Positions 11,401 through 22,904 of a stretch of 62,574 bases of DNA are shown here, in pieces. The stretch comes from Gonium pectorale (Eukaryota; Chlorophyta; Chlorophyceae; Chlamydomonadales; Volvocaceae). The first letter of the stretch is position 1, and every line of letters begins with the position of its first letter. The translations under genes were made by a program, and so were the position numbers. Location: the NCBI GenBank assembly GCA_001584585.1, contig LSYV01000009.1, positions 2,393,507 through 2,456,080 of the forward strand, given 5' to 3'. The notes beneath the pieces are model-generated. The model did not search any database and had not been told where the DNA came from. It was given only the letters and a program-made list of their open reading frames with translations.

Positions 11401-13080
11401 TACAGAACAAAAAACTTCAACGCCAAAATCGCTTGTAATCATTCAGCATTTTGACGATTGGAAAACTTCGAGGGGGATTCCTGGGTTCAGCTGGATCAGG
11501 CGTGCATTTGCCGCCAGCACACCAGGCAGCCCTATTGTGCACACATGTGCCTCGACATGTGCCCATATGATGGTGTGGGCGCTGAAACCCCCGACTTATC
11601 GGCCGGCCAGACGCACTAAGCACTGGTCCGCACCCCCGTCCCTGCAGCTCTGCTGACTTGCGGGGCTGCGGCCCGCCGGGGCGAAGTAACTGTTCCTTGA
11701 AGCAATTGTGACACAATCCAAAAGACGGAGAGAGACCAGATGAAATGCGCCTGTCAATGCAGCTGGTCACTCTCCGCACTGAAACGGAAGTAACCCAAGA
11801 AGGCCAAGCGCTCCGACATCGGCTCGAACTAACCTTGACTATAAGAAAAAATTTAGAAGAGTGGATCTCAAAACTGGTGGAAGGCTCGTGCGGCAGTATG
11901 GTGGCAAGCAAGCAAGCAAGCAGGCAGGTAGGGAGGCTACGTAAGCCTTGTACAAGTTCACAAGTTCTTAACACTGTTCAAATCTAATCATTCTTTAGGA
12001 CTCGTCTTCACACGTGTTCAGCAACGTTCTTCACCTTCCTGCCACCGACCTTTACGTCATTCATAATCTGTCGCAGCGCTTCGGAAACGAAACGTCGCTT
12101 ACAATGTTTGATACCTATATTGATCGGGATTGGGACCCATACTTAGCGATTTATACTCCACTGCCGCTCAGCGTGGGAATTGCACGGTGGAGGAGCGCGC
12201 AGACGATACAGTATGCGTAACCTGTCAGGATAGGCTTGACGAAGTTGGATTTATGGACAGCCGATATGAGCAAGAGCCGAGGGTACCGTTACATGTAGCG
12301 GGCACGACGGTCACGACTGTGCGTTTGCATCGGCGCGTGTGATATATTGTGCACGTGTATTCTCGATTCATACGTTGCAAAGGGCGCGTCGACAGACGCT
12401 GGGCTTGGTGGCGGGTTATGACACATGCCGGTAGTTGGGAGAGGAGCAGGAGTTCTAACACGGAGGACAGAGCACGGTGGGCCCTGTGTGTTTTATGGAC
12501 TGTGGGACGCCTCGGAATCTTGGGAGGTTCCGGTACTCCGGGACACACCCTTTTTGACATCCCTTGCGTCAATGGCGGCTCGTGTTGCGAGTAGCCCGAC
12601 GGGTCCTGCAGCAGAGGGTGGAATTGACTGAGGGTGGTATCGCAGCTGTACGCAGCTACAGCCAAAACCAGCAGCATCGCGAGCGCGCGGGCCTCTGGCA
12701 TGCACGAAGACGCCCCCGTCTACGTACGTGTATGCCAGCAATGCGGGCCACGGCGAGGTGCCCGCTCCTGACGGACTCGAATGGCGTCGCGGCTGCCTCA
12801 GCCTCTAGAACGCGCTCCGGGCTTTCCATGTAGTCCAGACGTGCCCCGGCCCCCTGGCCTCCTCACCTCCTCGCCAACCGTCGACCCGCTGGCGCTCGTG
12901 TCACTGCTCGGCACCGCCTTGCGGGTCCACACCGGTGCTGTCGCCCCATGCATCCGACGCGGTGATGGCATTGCGGAGTCACACGGCTGCAAGCTGGATC
13001 CAGGAAGCTGTGGACCTGGCGCTGGCTCGGGTGCTGACAGGGCCGCAGGTGCCTGAGACTGCTTTTTCATTTCATTCGCA
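11401..13080. other. Intergenic with a microsatellite and weak exon-like frames
   Basis: Contains a GCAA tetranucleotide run at about 11906-11930. Two weak plus-strand frames look more protein-like than background: 11745-11890 (LEEWISKLVE) and 12003-12220 (preceded by the acceptor TTCTTTAG, with FDTYIDRDWDPYL). Neither matches a family I recognise, and they could be remnants of a transposon. Confidence 0.35.
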
Positions 13081-13089
13081 TACCTGCTA

Positions 13090-14045
13090 CTTGGCATTTC
13101 TAGAAGTCATCCGCTTGGGCGAAGGTTTAAAACGCCTTTGTTTGAGCGTGCCATGAAGGACCCTGCAGTTCAGCTTCAGTGGGCTTTCTTGAAGCGGTGT
13201 GTGGGGGCTAAAACGGCTCCTCGTATGTGCGTTTTTCGGGAGCTTCGGCGCTGGCCCATGCAGCACTTTTGGCTGAGCACTGCTTGTCTTTTCTGGAACC
13301 GCTTGGTGAAGGGGCGAAGCAAGCCCTCGGGGGTGGCGTATTATGATGTGTTCCGGTATGATTTTCAGCTTGCGCAGGAGCCTGGGTTTCGGTTCTCGGA
13401 ACTATGGGTTGCAAAGATGCTGCTTGTGCTGGGTGCTTTGGGGTATGAGTGGAAGGCGGACACACCGCAGAGCGAGCAACTGGTTGATGTGCGGCAAGTT
13501 ATGAAGGCTTTCGAGCAGAGCCTTAGCGAGGCCTGGAAGCCCTTTGAGGGTGGTGAACGTGTGGAGCCGCGAGGGTATGAGAGGGGTGGCCTGTCGCTTT
13601 GTGTTTACCAGGGATGGATGGGTGCGCCTACGGGTGCAGAACATTGCCCTGTGCGGTACCAGCGTTTGCAGTTGCCGCTAGGTCACGTGCATGCGCTGAT
13701 GCGGTTTAGGACGTGTGCCTGGCCTTTGGAGATGTATCGTTCGCATGGGCGGACACGGGCGGCGCGTTGCTGTCGTGTGTGCCAGATGAGAAGCACGTTG
13801 TGTTCGAATGTTGTGCCTACGATGAGTTGAGGAGTGCTTGTGGTCTGAGTTTCGAGGACGATGCTGACGGGGGAGACATGATGATTAGCTTCATGAGCAG
13901 GTCTGATCCGCGCAAGTTGGGTGCCTTTCTGTTCTCTGTCTATGAACGTAGGAATGCTCTGTTGAGGGCGTGAACGGGGCTGTGCCGAGGGGCCAAAAGG
14001 CTCGTATGGGCACTTGTAACACACACACACGCACACACCTGCGCA
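13090..14045 (+). mobile_element. LINE remnant 1, 3' end of reverse transcriptase ORF
   Basis: The C-terminal part of a non-LTR retrotransposon polyprotein is readable: LFERAMKD, FRELRRWPMQHFW, then LPLGHVHALMRFR, a Cys-rich segment CRVC...H..FEC and the terminal SDPRKLGAFLFSVY with a stop at 13971-13973. The order matches the post-RT region plus CCHC knuckle of L1-like LINEs of green algae (from memory). A frameshift lies near 13785, between CRVC and DEKHVVFEC, and the 5' part is missing, so the copy is dead. A TGTAA and an (AC)n run at 14014-14040 probably form the 3' tail. Confidence 0.75.
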
Positions 14046-15589
14046 ACCCCGCCGCGTATGCCTGGTCCTCGCAATTGGACCCAGCTGCGCGCAGCGCTGT
14101 GCAGCGACGGTGTTCATGCGGAGGGGTTGGCTCTCCCTGCCGGCAATCGGCCTTGGGCGGACAACGGAAGTGCTCGTGACGTCAGTGGCAGGCCTGCTGG
14201 ATCCCTACGACGTGGTGCTTTTTAATGCAGGGGCATCTTCCGTGGAGTGACCGCTGCCATCCTGAGGGCTGCCGAATACGAGGTGGTCGACGGGCCGGGC
14301 CTGTCGGGAGATAATAGGTTCCTTGATGTATTACGTTCCGTGGGTTCCATTAGTGCCTGGGGTTATCCTGGGTTTGGCACGCCGTGTCAGTTGGTGGTTG
14401 CCACGTATCGTGTCTGCGTGAGTATCACCTGTCTTTTGATGTATCTAGGTGTCGTGTATCCAACTAGCGTTCTGAGAGCCGCGCTCGTGGGTACTTGTCG
14501 TGGTGTGAGGGCCTTATGTTTGGCCCCGGTGATAGGCCGCGGACCTGCGAGGAGGTATGCCCAGAAGTACATTGCTTCAAAAACTAGTGCAACCTCGCTC
14601 AGGTTCTCTGAGGTGGAATGCGCGGTTGGCAGGTGAAGCAGGGCTGAGCAACTGTGTGGTATAGCGCAGCAGCTCTTAGCGCGCGCAGACCGCAGCGACA
14701 GGGTTCGCCTGAGTCGGTTAGGTGTGCAGTTGTACAACAGATCGTACGGCTGTACCGCCCCCAGAGGTCTGTGGACGGCCAGAGAGTGCCTGAGGACGTG
14801 CCCTTCAGAGGGGGGGATGTAGCAAGGGGCCTACGCCTAGCTGCAAATACCAGAAGATGCAGTTGCACAGCATCCAAGGAGGCCTTTGGGGCGCCTCTGT
14901 TACATGAGCCGCAGGTCCGGGCGTTTGTCACTGTAGTTGGCTGCGGCTATTCCATTGCTGGTCGTTTATTCATTAGGCTGAAGGAGTTCCAGCGCAGCCG
15001 TCGCGGCAAGGAGGCCTCCGGTAGCTGGCAGCCATCATTCCGAGAGGTTGCAGCGGCACCTCTGGTATACATCTGATCGTTCTCTGGTCATTCTGAGCTT
15101 GGTGCAGCTAACCGATTGTCATCAGCGTACCTGGGTCGTGGCCGCCCTGGTTCACCGGACCCTGGTCATCAGCTTGTAATGCGCCGTTGGTAGTGATTTT
15201 ACCCCTGAAGCCCGAGTTGGTAACGCGTCGCAGTGCTTGCTTGTAGTTGGACCTCTGTTGGATTGTATTGTCTTCGCAGCCCTCTCCTCCTTTTTGTGAT
15301 AAGCCAGGCCGGATCAGCTGTGTCACAGCACGTACTATCGTACGACAGGCCCTGGGCCGGTGAAGGTACAGTCCGAGAGGCTGGATGGTCGCCCGGGCTT
15401 GTACAAGTATCTGCCAGGCAGCACTTGTGTCAAGCCCGCCTCCTTGCTGGCGTCGGTGGTGTAACCCCGCTTAAGCGGTTGCCCCACCAGGGCTCGCTGC
15501 CCTACGGAACGCTCCGGCTGCGGGTCGACAAGACGCAGCCTGACCCGACGCCCGACGAGCGCAAGGATGTCGCCGCGGCCAGAATGGCC
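14046..15589. other. Repeat-derived intergenic sequence
   Basis: No intact gene is visible. Plus-strand frames at 14247-14636 and 14880-15075 have somewhat protein-like composition but no motif that I recognise. Lying between two LINE remnants, they may be retroelement debris. Confidence 0.35.
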
Positions 15590-15893
15590 CCTGTTGTGGC
15601 GTTACGTGTAGGTTACGTGATGAGTACGGAATTTCGCGCGCTTGTCATAAAGTGATGCGGTTTTGGACTGACATTGATCCTTACAAGGTCGGTGCATTCC
15701 TTGCCTCAGTTTACAATATATGCAAAGGTGTCATGTGCTAAGTTGCGCTTGTCTTTTCGGGTTCTGAGCCCTACGGCTAACCAGAACTCTTAAGGGTGTT
15801 TTACCCTCTCTGCTATGGCGGGTCGGGAGCCAATCGGCTCGTGTGGCCTGCAACCCCTCTCTGGGGGAGACTGTAATCTGTATCTGTATCTGT
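15590..15893 (+). mobile_element. LINE remnant 2: ORF end, 3' UTR and tail
   Basis: The frame ending at TAA 15739-15741 reads MRFWTDIDPYKVGAFLASVY, clearly related to the C-terminus of LINE remnant 1 (SDPRKLGAFLFSVY). The downstream ~150 bases form a 3' UTR with a small hairpin at 15794 and end in a (CTGTAT)n microsatellite at about 15871-15890, the kind of tail LINEs use for target-primed insertion. Upstream coding sequence is badly decayed. Confidence 0.65.
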
Positions 15894-16290
15894 GGCGACC
15901 CCCACAGTGCTGGCCGGCGAGCACTTGGCTGCACCTCCTGCTGGCCCCCCGCCGTGCACCGACTTTCCCCGAGGCTCCTATATGCGGGTCGTGGGCAGTT
16001 TGGTGCACTGAGTCCTCTGGGTCCCCTGGCATAGCCGTCGTTGTGGGGTCTAATGGGGCCCAGTCAGGGCATCGTGTGTCACGCCTGCAGCCCTGGAGCG
16101 AGGCTGTCGAGCCGCCCGTCTGCCCCAGGCGCTTCAAAGGCCGCCGCAGTGCGGCCTGCAAGCTCTGTGGCATGCGGCAGTCGAGCGGAGCGCGGCCGAT
16201 GCTTCCCTACGATGCTTCCCTACGATGCAACAAGGGCTGGCACAACGAGCAGTCACCGACTGCCTGGGCCTGCCGGCGCCTGCCGGGGAG

Positions 16291-16402
16291 TAACATATCA
16301 ACATATTAACATATTAACAGATAACAGGCTCCCCAGCGGGGCTGCAGGCCACACGAGCCGATTGACTCCGTACACGCCACAGCAGAGTGGGTGAAACACC
16401 CG
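16291..16402 (-). mobile_element. 5'-truncated LINE 3' end, inverted
   Basis: The reverse complement of this segment matches the 3' UTR of LINE remnant 2 (15794-15890): the hairpin GGGTGTTTCACCC, then CAATCGGCTCGTGTGGCCTG, then a microsatellite tail, here (ATATGTTA)n-like. It is best explained as a second insertion truncated to its 3' end, in opposite orientation about 400 bp away. Confidence 0.7.
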
Positions 16403-17700
16403 TTGTCTATGCCGTGAGGCCCAGGACACGAAAAACAAAAAGCGCAACGTGACACATTCACCAACCTGGTGTTGTGAGGACATGTATGCAAACTTGGCAA
16501 GTGCAGAGAAGAACCTGAGCGGTTCGTGGGTTTAGTGTGTATTGTCTTGAGAGGAAGCACCCGTACGGCAACGACCGCCACCGTGGGGACAGACCCTTCC
16601 CATACAACTAGTCGAACTTGCCTGGCGCGCTTTGCGAAGTGTGCAGCCGAGCACGGTCAGGTAGGGGGGCACCACCACGCCCCCTCTGCGGCTGATGGCC
16701 TTGGCATCCGAAAGGAACGTGTTGCGCTGGGACGGCGTCACAGCCACCACCACGTTCCAGTGGGACGGGCCCTTCCCCTGCTTGCACCGCACAAAGCTGC
16801 CACCCGCCGGCACGCCTGGTCGTCCCGTCCGCTGGTAGATGGCCCTCCTAGGGAATGGGTATGCGCCTTCTGCGTACCCCTCATCAACGCCTCCGTCGCC
16901 GAGCCGCCGCCACCCCGCGCCACAGTGGAGGTGCAGGCTGGGGCTGTGGGCACACCACAGCCGCCTGTCTGTGGAGAAGGGCCCCAGTCCTACCCCCACA
17001 GCTGGTGAAGTCAAAGAGGAGGCCCAAGGATCGTCCCCCGTCACAGGGGCGAAACGGGCGCTGACTTAGACCCACGGGCCGGTAATAGGGCCGGAGCCTG
17101 GCAGGCATCACTGCATCCCCGCGCCCCGCACCGTCAGCTCAGGCCCCGCCAACCGTGGAGCCAGCAGGCAAGGTAGCCGCACGGCCCGCTTTCAGGGAGT
17201 CGCCAGCAGCCCTGCCCGCGCCTCCAGCCCCTTAGCAGGCGACACCACTGCAGTCCCGTCTGCAGCACCAGCGGCAGCACTCATAAGCGTCGCAGCGGCC
17301 GAAGCAGGGGAAGCAGCTGCAGCCGCCATCCTCGCCGCCGCTGTCTGGACCCACGGCCCTCTCACCGCCCGGTATGGTCGCGAGGTCGCCAGTAGCGGTG
17401 GCAGGTGGCCCTGGGCACGCGGCAGGCGGGCCTTCACGCATGGATGTTGACTCGCGGCGGGGCCGCCGGCCGGCGGAGGCACCCACGGCGGCCCCGGCAC
17501 CCAAGCGCTTGCGGTGGAGACTAGCCAATCGGCGGTGGCCCTTGGAGCCTTGGTTTCGATTTGCAGCAGGATTCATCAGGCTGGGTGGTCACCTGCGGGC
17601 CACGCGCAAGTGCTCTCTGACCTTGGAGGCTCGGTTTGGAGTCGATGTACATGGTGGTGTTGGTATAGGTTTTATTTGATGGGCTGTACGCTCTGGCGTA
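16403..17700. other. Intergenic, possible retroelement debris
   Basis: Open frames rich in Pro, Ala and Arg run in several phases. The best, at 17374-17679 on the plus strand (MVARSPVAVAGG...), resembles LINE ORF1-type low-complexity sequence only in composition. No gene is called. Confidence 0.35.
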
Positions 17701-17707
17701 TTTTACG

Positions 17708-18083
17708 GTGCTGCTCCCCTTTGGGGGCCGGTGCCGTTCGTCGTTATGTTCGATGGTTTGCAGCCGGGAAAGAAGTTAGGGTTTTCGGCTTTTGCTGGGG
17801 GAGAGGATGTCTTGCTTTCTGTGCTCCGTGAATCCTTGTATGTTTGCCTCACGTTCCCTCCTGTCCTGGCGTTCATCTCCTCTCCTCCTTTGTTTTTGTC
17901 CCGCCTTCCTGTTACGTGGTCTTCAGTACAGGGCTCCAACTCTTCGTGTGCGTGCCGTCGGTGTTTGGTCTTGGCTGCCGTGGTGCCCTGTACTTAGGGC
18001 AGGTTTGGTGGTTCTCGTCACGAGAGGGCTATCCGCCCTTCCAATGTCTGCACCCTTTTTCGCCTTTCATCCTATAACTTTTC
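17708..18083 (+). repeat. Dispersed ~350-bp repeat, copy 2
   Basis: Direct repeat of 11087-11400 with moderate divergence and an extra internal block around 17990-18020. Its right end nearly touches the inverted repeat copy at 18135, so unrelated elements have accumulated side by side here. Confidence 0.75.
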
Positions 18084-18134
18084 CACAGAAATGGTAACGT
18101 AACCTTCCCACAGAAAAAGACCATGTGGCAACAG

Positions 18135-18430
18135 TACGTCAACACTAGGAGCCCCTGCAGCGCCTTGCCTCGGCAGTCCTTCACACACCCAGAACCAATC
18201 CTAGTTGTCTGAGTGTCACGCCAGCACACAGCACAGCGAAGACGCCGTTTGAACTGGTGCCCTCGACGGTCGCCCCGATCTCCATATGGCGCTCACCAAA
18301 GTGCCACAGTAGCGGTATATGGTCGGGAAATGCGACGACGGCAGTCGCTCGACTGGTACTGCCCCCGAGCGGGCCTCCAGACCTGAGCCACCCGGCCGCC
18401 CCACGAGTAAGGTCCATCTCCGCAGGCCAT
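18135..18430 (-). repeat. Dispersed ~295-bp repeat, copy 2 (inverted)
   Basis: Reverse complement of 9150-9440. In this copy the minus-strand frame STSRATAVVAFPD then PLLWHFGERHMEIGATVEG stays open for about 78 codons, longer than in copy 1, so it is closer to the ancestral coding sequence. Confidence 0.75.
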
Positions 18431-20173
18431 TAGCGCATTCGGGATATCCAAACGTGTACTTATACGAGACTGACGTACTTCATAAGCTGACCAAAACCAT
18501 ACCGGCACCGCACAATGACAACAAAACCCTGTTTAAACCCAGCAGCGGCGGGGCGCAGTGCGCCCCCTCCTTGAAAGAAACTGAGGACGACGGCACGTAC
18601 CCCATGAATTTGAGGAGAAAGGCACTGTACAAAACCTACGATGCGTCAGCCCGCAACACAACCAGGAACGGTATTGGCCGAACAAAGCACGCGTTATTCG
18701 GTACACTTGCAGACACGGTCGTCCCAGACAGCCTCACCAGTTCCATTCTGCAGCAAATAGGGCAGGGCGCTTTCTGCGTACCCCATCTGCATATACTCTA
18801 CGGTTGCAAATTCCGTGCCGGCCGTTGGGTTTACCGTCGGCGTTGTTCCCCCTTCGGGATAAGGCCGCGCATGCCAAGCGGTCCAAAAAGTACATCCATT
18901 GTCCGTAGCATGTGAGCAACAGACCCCCGTGGACAGCGCCGAGGCGCACTCCGGCCTTAACATATTGACTCCATCCCTCACACTAACAGGACCGCCTTTC
19001 AAGCCCCCTTACTAGTATCCGACTTGCAGCCGAGGCAGATCAGGCTAGGTCGGGGCGAATCAAAACCAAATGCGCTTCCGCTATCTGAGCCACATGTATA
19101 CATGGCATGCGGCTTGCAGCCACTTACTGCACTCCAATCTTTTTTCGCTTTTGACGCTCTTCGCCCAAGCATTGAATAATTAGGTGCCTACTAAGCGTAC
19201 TAGCACCGCTCAAAACACGACGAAGAAGGCTTCGCAGATTGACGCACATCTGCTCAAGATTTGCGGCCAGACGCAAGGAGCGACAATGCAGCTTGTCATG
19301 CCCGGAGGCCTCTAACCCCACATGGTGCATGATTTGCAAGCTAAAACGGTCCACACGAACGCTCATCAGGCACAGATCTGTCCGGCACTCAGCGTTGCGG
19401 CGGCGCTTGCGAGGTTGGAGACGCATGGCGCCACGACGTATAATCATCTACATCACAGTTCAGCGACAGCTGCTGGCTCGCACCCGCAACCTAGCTGCCT
19501 TGAGGAACCCAGAAGTGGCTCATTAGGGCCTGAGGTCGGGCACACCAGGGAACGCAAATCTGTAATAAACAGGGCAAAGCAACCGCGTCTTCGCACACGC
19601 AAAGACCGCTGTTCGTCATGTCACCCAACTTTTGTCGCAATCCCACATCAGTATGCAGGACCATAAGTCCATAACCCATCACTTTCTCCTCGCCCTCGGG
19701 CGAGGATGCATGAGCCGCTAGCCCCGCGCCTCATAGCTCAAGTTCTCGTAGTATTCGTCCACCTGTAGGATGGAAGCCGAGCCACAGCATCATGGTATGC
19801 GCACCAACAGCCGCTTGCAATAATGGATGCAACACGCATATTGGCCTGCACGTGTCCAGCACAAACAAGCACATGGCACCAGGTGCTAGGTAGCGGTTAC
19901 AAGCGAATACACCATAGCCAGTTCCCACTGGATCTGGGTCGGGTTTGCATGGGCTGCCGGCTGTGATGCTTGCTTGCGTTCACAATGTCTTAGTTTGAGC
20001 ACGCACTTGTGCCCTCATACACAAAATGACAGGAGCTGCATCATGATTGTGCGCAAGGAGGCGCACCTGCAATTGGCTTGGCCTGACGGTCTGGCCGCGT
20101 GAGAGCGACCGCCGCTCAAGCACCGCCACAGTCCGCCCCCTGGCCCCTTCCCCGACCCCCTGGCACAGTCGCT
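18431..20173. other. Intergenic between repeats and the HAD gene
   Basis: No gene recognised. A minus-strand frame at 19124-19447 (107 codons, ending EERQKRKKIGVQ) has a helical, basic composition but no known motif. The 3' UTR of the HAD gene probably ends near the TGTAA at 19897. Confidence 0.35.
19897..19901 (-). terminator. Candidate polyadenylation signal of HAD gene
   Basis: TGTAA on the minus strand about 275 bases downstream of the hydrolase stop codon, a usual distance for green algal 3' UTRs. Confidence 0.4.
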
Positions 20174-22904
20174 CTATGCCGACCCCCCTACCTGGCTCCC
20201 CAGCAGCACACGGTCCGCCACTTCCACCCAGCTGCGCACGTCGTAGCCCCACTGCCACGCTACCAGCCCGGCGTCCCGCGCGCCCCAGCAGTCGTTCCGC
20301 CGGTCATCACCCACGTGGACCACCTGGGTATAGGCAGTGTGGGGGAAAGGCGGTTCGATACAAGGCCGTTAGGGTCGGCCAGGGTTGCAGGGCCGGGGCC
20401 GGCTCGATGCGGCCACCTGACGGAGGTGAAGCGCGAGGCATGGGCCGCGGGTAGGCCGTGAGGGGTTGGGCATCGGAGCTTGTTCTCGAAACGGCCAGAC
20501 CTTGTTATTTGTTAAATTCCCGTCTCGGAGCGAAGGCGGCCCCCCTACCCCGCGCGATGTGGGAGGAGGAGCCATTGTTGGTTGCGTACCCCGAGTGCCA
20601 CGCCCCTGTCGCCCCTTACGCAGACGGCGGCCAGACCCGCGGGTGTCGTGTTCCCATTGGCCCCTGCAAGTCACTGCCGTTATTGGCCTGCTGTAAGCTC
20701 CTCGTCTCAGCCTTTGCCCAATAATCTTCCGTTTAATGAATCCACCCATACACGCTTCTACTCTGCTGTCCCTGATGGCTGCTCTAGCTCACCTGCTCGG
20801 GGGACAGTGGCGCAAAGTCCGCCGTCCCGCCCGGCCCGCCCAGCGAGAGAAAGGGCTGCCCATTGGAGACAAGTGGGCCAAAGTCGCCCACCGCCATGCC
20901 GTTTTGGTAGGGCACCGGATAGGGCGTCACTGCTGCGTGTCCGGCTGCTCCGCTGGTGCCGACGCGGAGCGACCCGCGGGTCACTGCCGTGGCGCTGAGC
21001 GCGCGGACAGCTGCGTCGAAGATGACGGGGTTGGGCTTCTCGGCCAGCACCTAGAGGAGCGACACGAGAACGGCACGTTGTAAAGGCATTGCAAACCGAG
21101 AGATAACGAGGCGCACATACGCTTAGCTGGTCGCGCGCTCGATGCGCGCGCACACGATCGGAATGCCAACAGCATTGGTATGACGGTCTCACGGCTAGTT
21201 AGCGAGCCATACAAATGGCCGCAGCCGCCAGCATTGGCAGCTAGGCGGCACATCCCGCGAACGCAGCGTTTGTGATCGGCGGCGACCTCAGGTCCATTTT
21301 GATACCGACCGTTGCCGGGTCAGGCGCACCTTTGCCTCTCTCCATCTGCATGCCTACCAACAGCGCACTAACGAGCTGAGCCGAGCGCATCCAACCTACG
21401 GCGACGAAAAGGCCCTGATCCGCGAAATTCAAGCAGTCCCTCAGCGTTTCCGCTCGCCGTTTGCACCTGTCCGACTGGACACTCCACGCACCTCCGCCGA
21501 CACGATGACCGCGTCGAAGAGCCCCTCCACGCCCAGCCGCCGCAGCAGCGGCCGCAATCGGGTGTCGAAGTTTGAGACCACCGCCAGCAGCACCCCCGCG
21601 CCCTTGAGCCGCTGCAGAGCCTCGACGGCGCCTGAGGGCCACGTGGGTAAGTGGTAAATGAAGATAGAGCGGAGAGAGCCGCGCCCAGGAGGACCAGAGG
21701 ATGGCAACGCCAACACAGGGCAGTGGATAACTAGCTCACGCAATCCCCTCACATCCATCCACCGATACATTTCCCAGGTAGACCCATCGAGTAATCGATG
21801 AGATAAATGTACGCACGTCGGCCTCACGTGCTGCGCAGAGCACTACCCAGCTGCCCACCTGGCATGACGTGCCAAGCCTCAGCCCTCGCATAGTACTCGT
21901 ATATCGCCTCGGAGACCTGCAGCAGCGGTAAGCGACGGGCACCGTGCTCGGAAACGCGACTATGAAACCCAGTCACTATTCGAGCATCCAATGCGCCCGT
22001 CGTCGCCCTTTGACGTGCGTAGACTACACAGTCGCTGCGCCCTTGCCTCCAACGTCCAACAGGATATGGTCCAGCAATATCATGCTCAGCACCCTTTTCA
22101 CTTGCAGAGCCCGAGCCCCGCGACCGATCTAGCCCAAGAATGCTGGCCGCTCACCTCGGGCTGGTAGCAACCTGTAGACTCCTCCACAATGTGCCGCCAA
22201 AAGGGCCGCGCGTCGCCCACGTACCGCAGGGAGCTGGCTCCCCAGGGCGTGTTGTAGGCTCTGGGAAGGGGCGACAGAGGCGGGACCAGTGGAGGGGACT
22301 GGCAATCACCGCGTGAGTGGTGGCGTAGCGCAGGCGGCGCAATGCTAGGGCGCTGCCGAAGAAGGCTGGGCGCTTTAAGCTGTGGAACCCGAGCCAGGTG
22401 TGTCGCGTCAAGTGGGCGAGGGACCAAGCTAAAACAACTTCAATTTCGCCAAAGCGGCCTGCCTAGATAACCGTTCCAAAGCCCCTGCCCATGCCCGAAG
22501 TTAGGACCCTTCCGTCGGCACTCGCCCGTCGCCACTTCCCCCTCGCTGTGCCCCTGCTCGCAGTCCCCTCACCCCCACCTTCGGAAGCGTTGGAGCACCT
22601 CATCGCCGTCCATACGACATCCAGCGGGCCGCGCGTACCGCAAATACACATCTGCTACCGGTTCTGAGGGGATGAGGAAGGTGCCGGCCGCGTCTACCAG
22701 TACAGCTCTATAGGCTGGCATGGGCGCATACACGTCGTGGCCCCCATCCGTCACGGCCTCGGCTGTCAGCACCCGCGGCAGCCCGCTCGTGCTGAAAGTG
22801 CCTCCAGACAGGCCAGACTGGTGGCGCAGAGCTCTGAAGGCAGCCGAAGCGCCTTGAGCACCGTCAGCAAACCGCCTCAAGCAACCGAAGCCGCGGTGGG
22901 CCAT
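20174..22904 (-). CDS. HAD-superfamily hydrolase, plant HDHD3-like type
   Basis: Six exons on the minus strand: 22904-22579, 22260-22155, 21916-21859, 21631-21492, 21050-20793, 20323-20174; phases agree throughout and give 345 residues. HAD motifs appear in order: motif I LVDAAGTFL (nucleophile Asp near residue 71), cap region with NTPWGASSLRYVGDARPFW, motif II VVSNFDTR, motif III EKPNPVIFDAA and motif IV HVGDDRRND, followed by GARDAGLVAW. The set matches plant proteins annotated simply as HAD-like hydrolases. Motif I has Ala where phosphatase-type HADs have the second Asp, so a standard phosphatase mechanism is doubtful; the substrate is unknown. A Gly/Pro-rich insertion of about 60 residues separates motifs III and IV. 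The Arg/Ser/Gly-rich first ~45 residues could be an organelle transit peptide. It is divergently arranged with the dynein gene. Confidence 0.85.

Noticed and set aside
16196..16226. Direct duplication GATGCTTCCCTAC
   Set aside because: A short two-copy slip in repeat-derived sequence with no sign of function.
15794..16402. A ~600-bp MITE with ~100-bp terminal inverted repeats
   Set aside because: The inverted segments match a LINE 3' UTR ending in simple-repeat tails, and one directly follows a LINE ORF end, so two opposed LINE insertions fit better.
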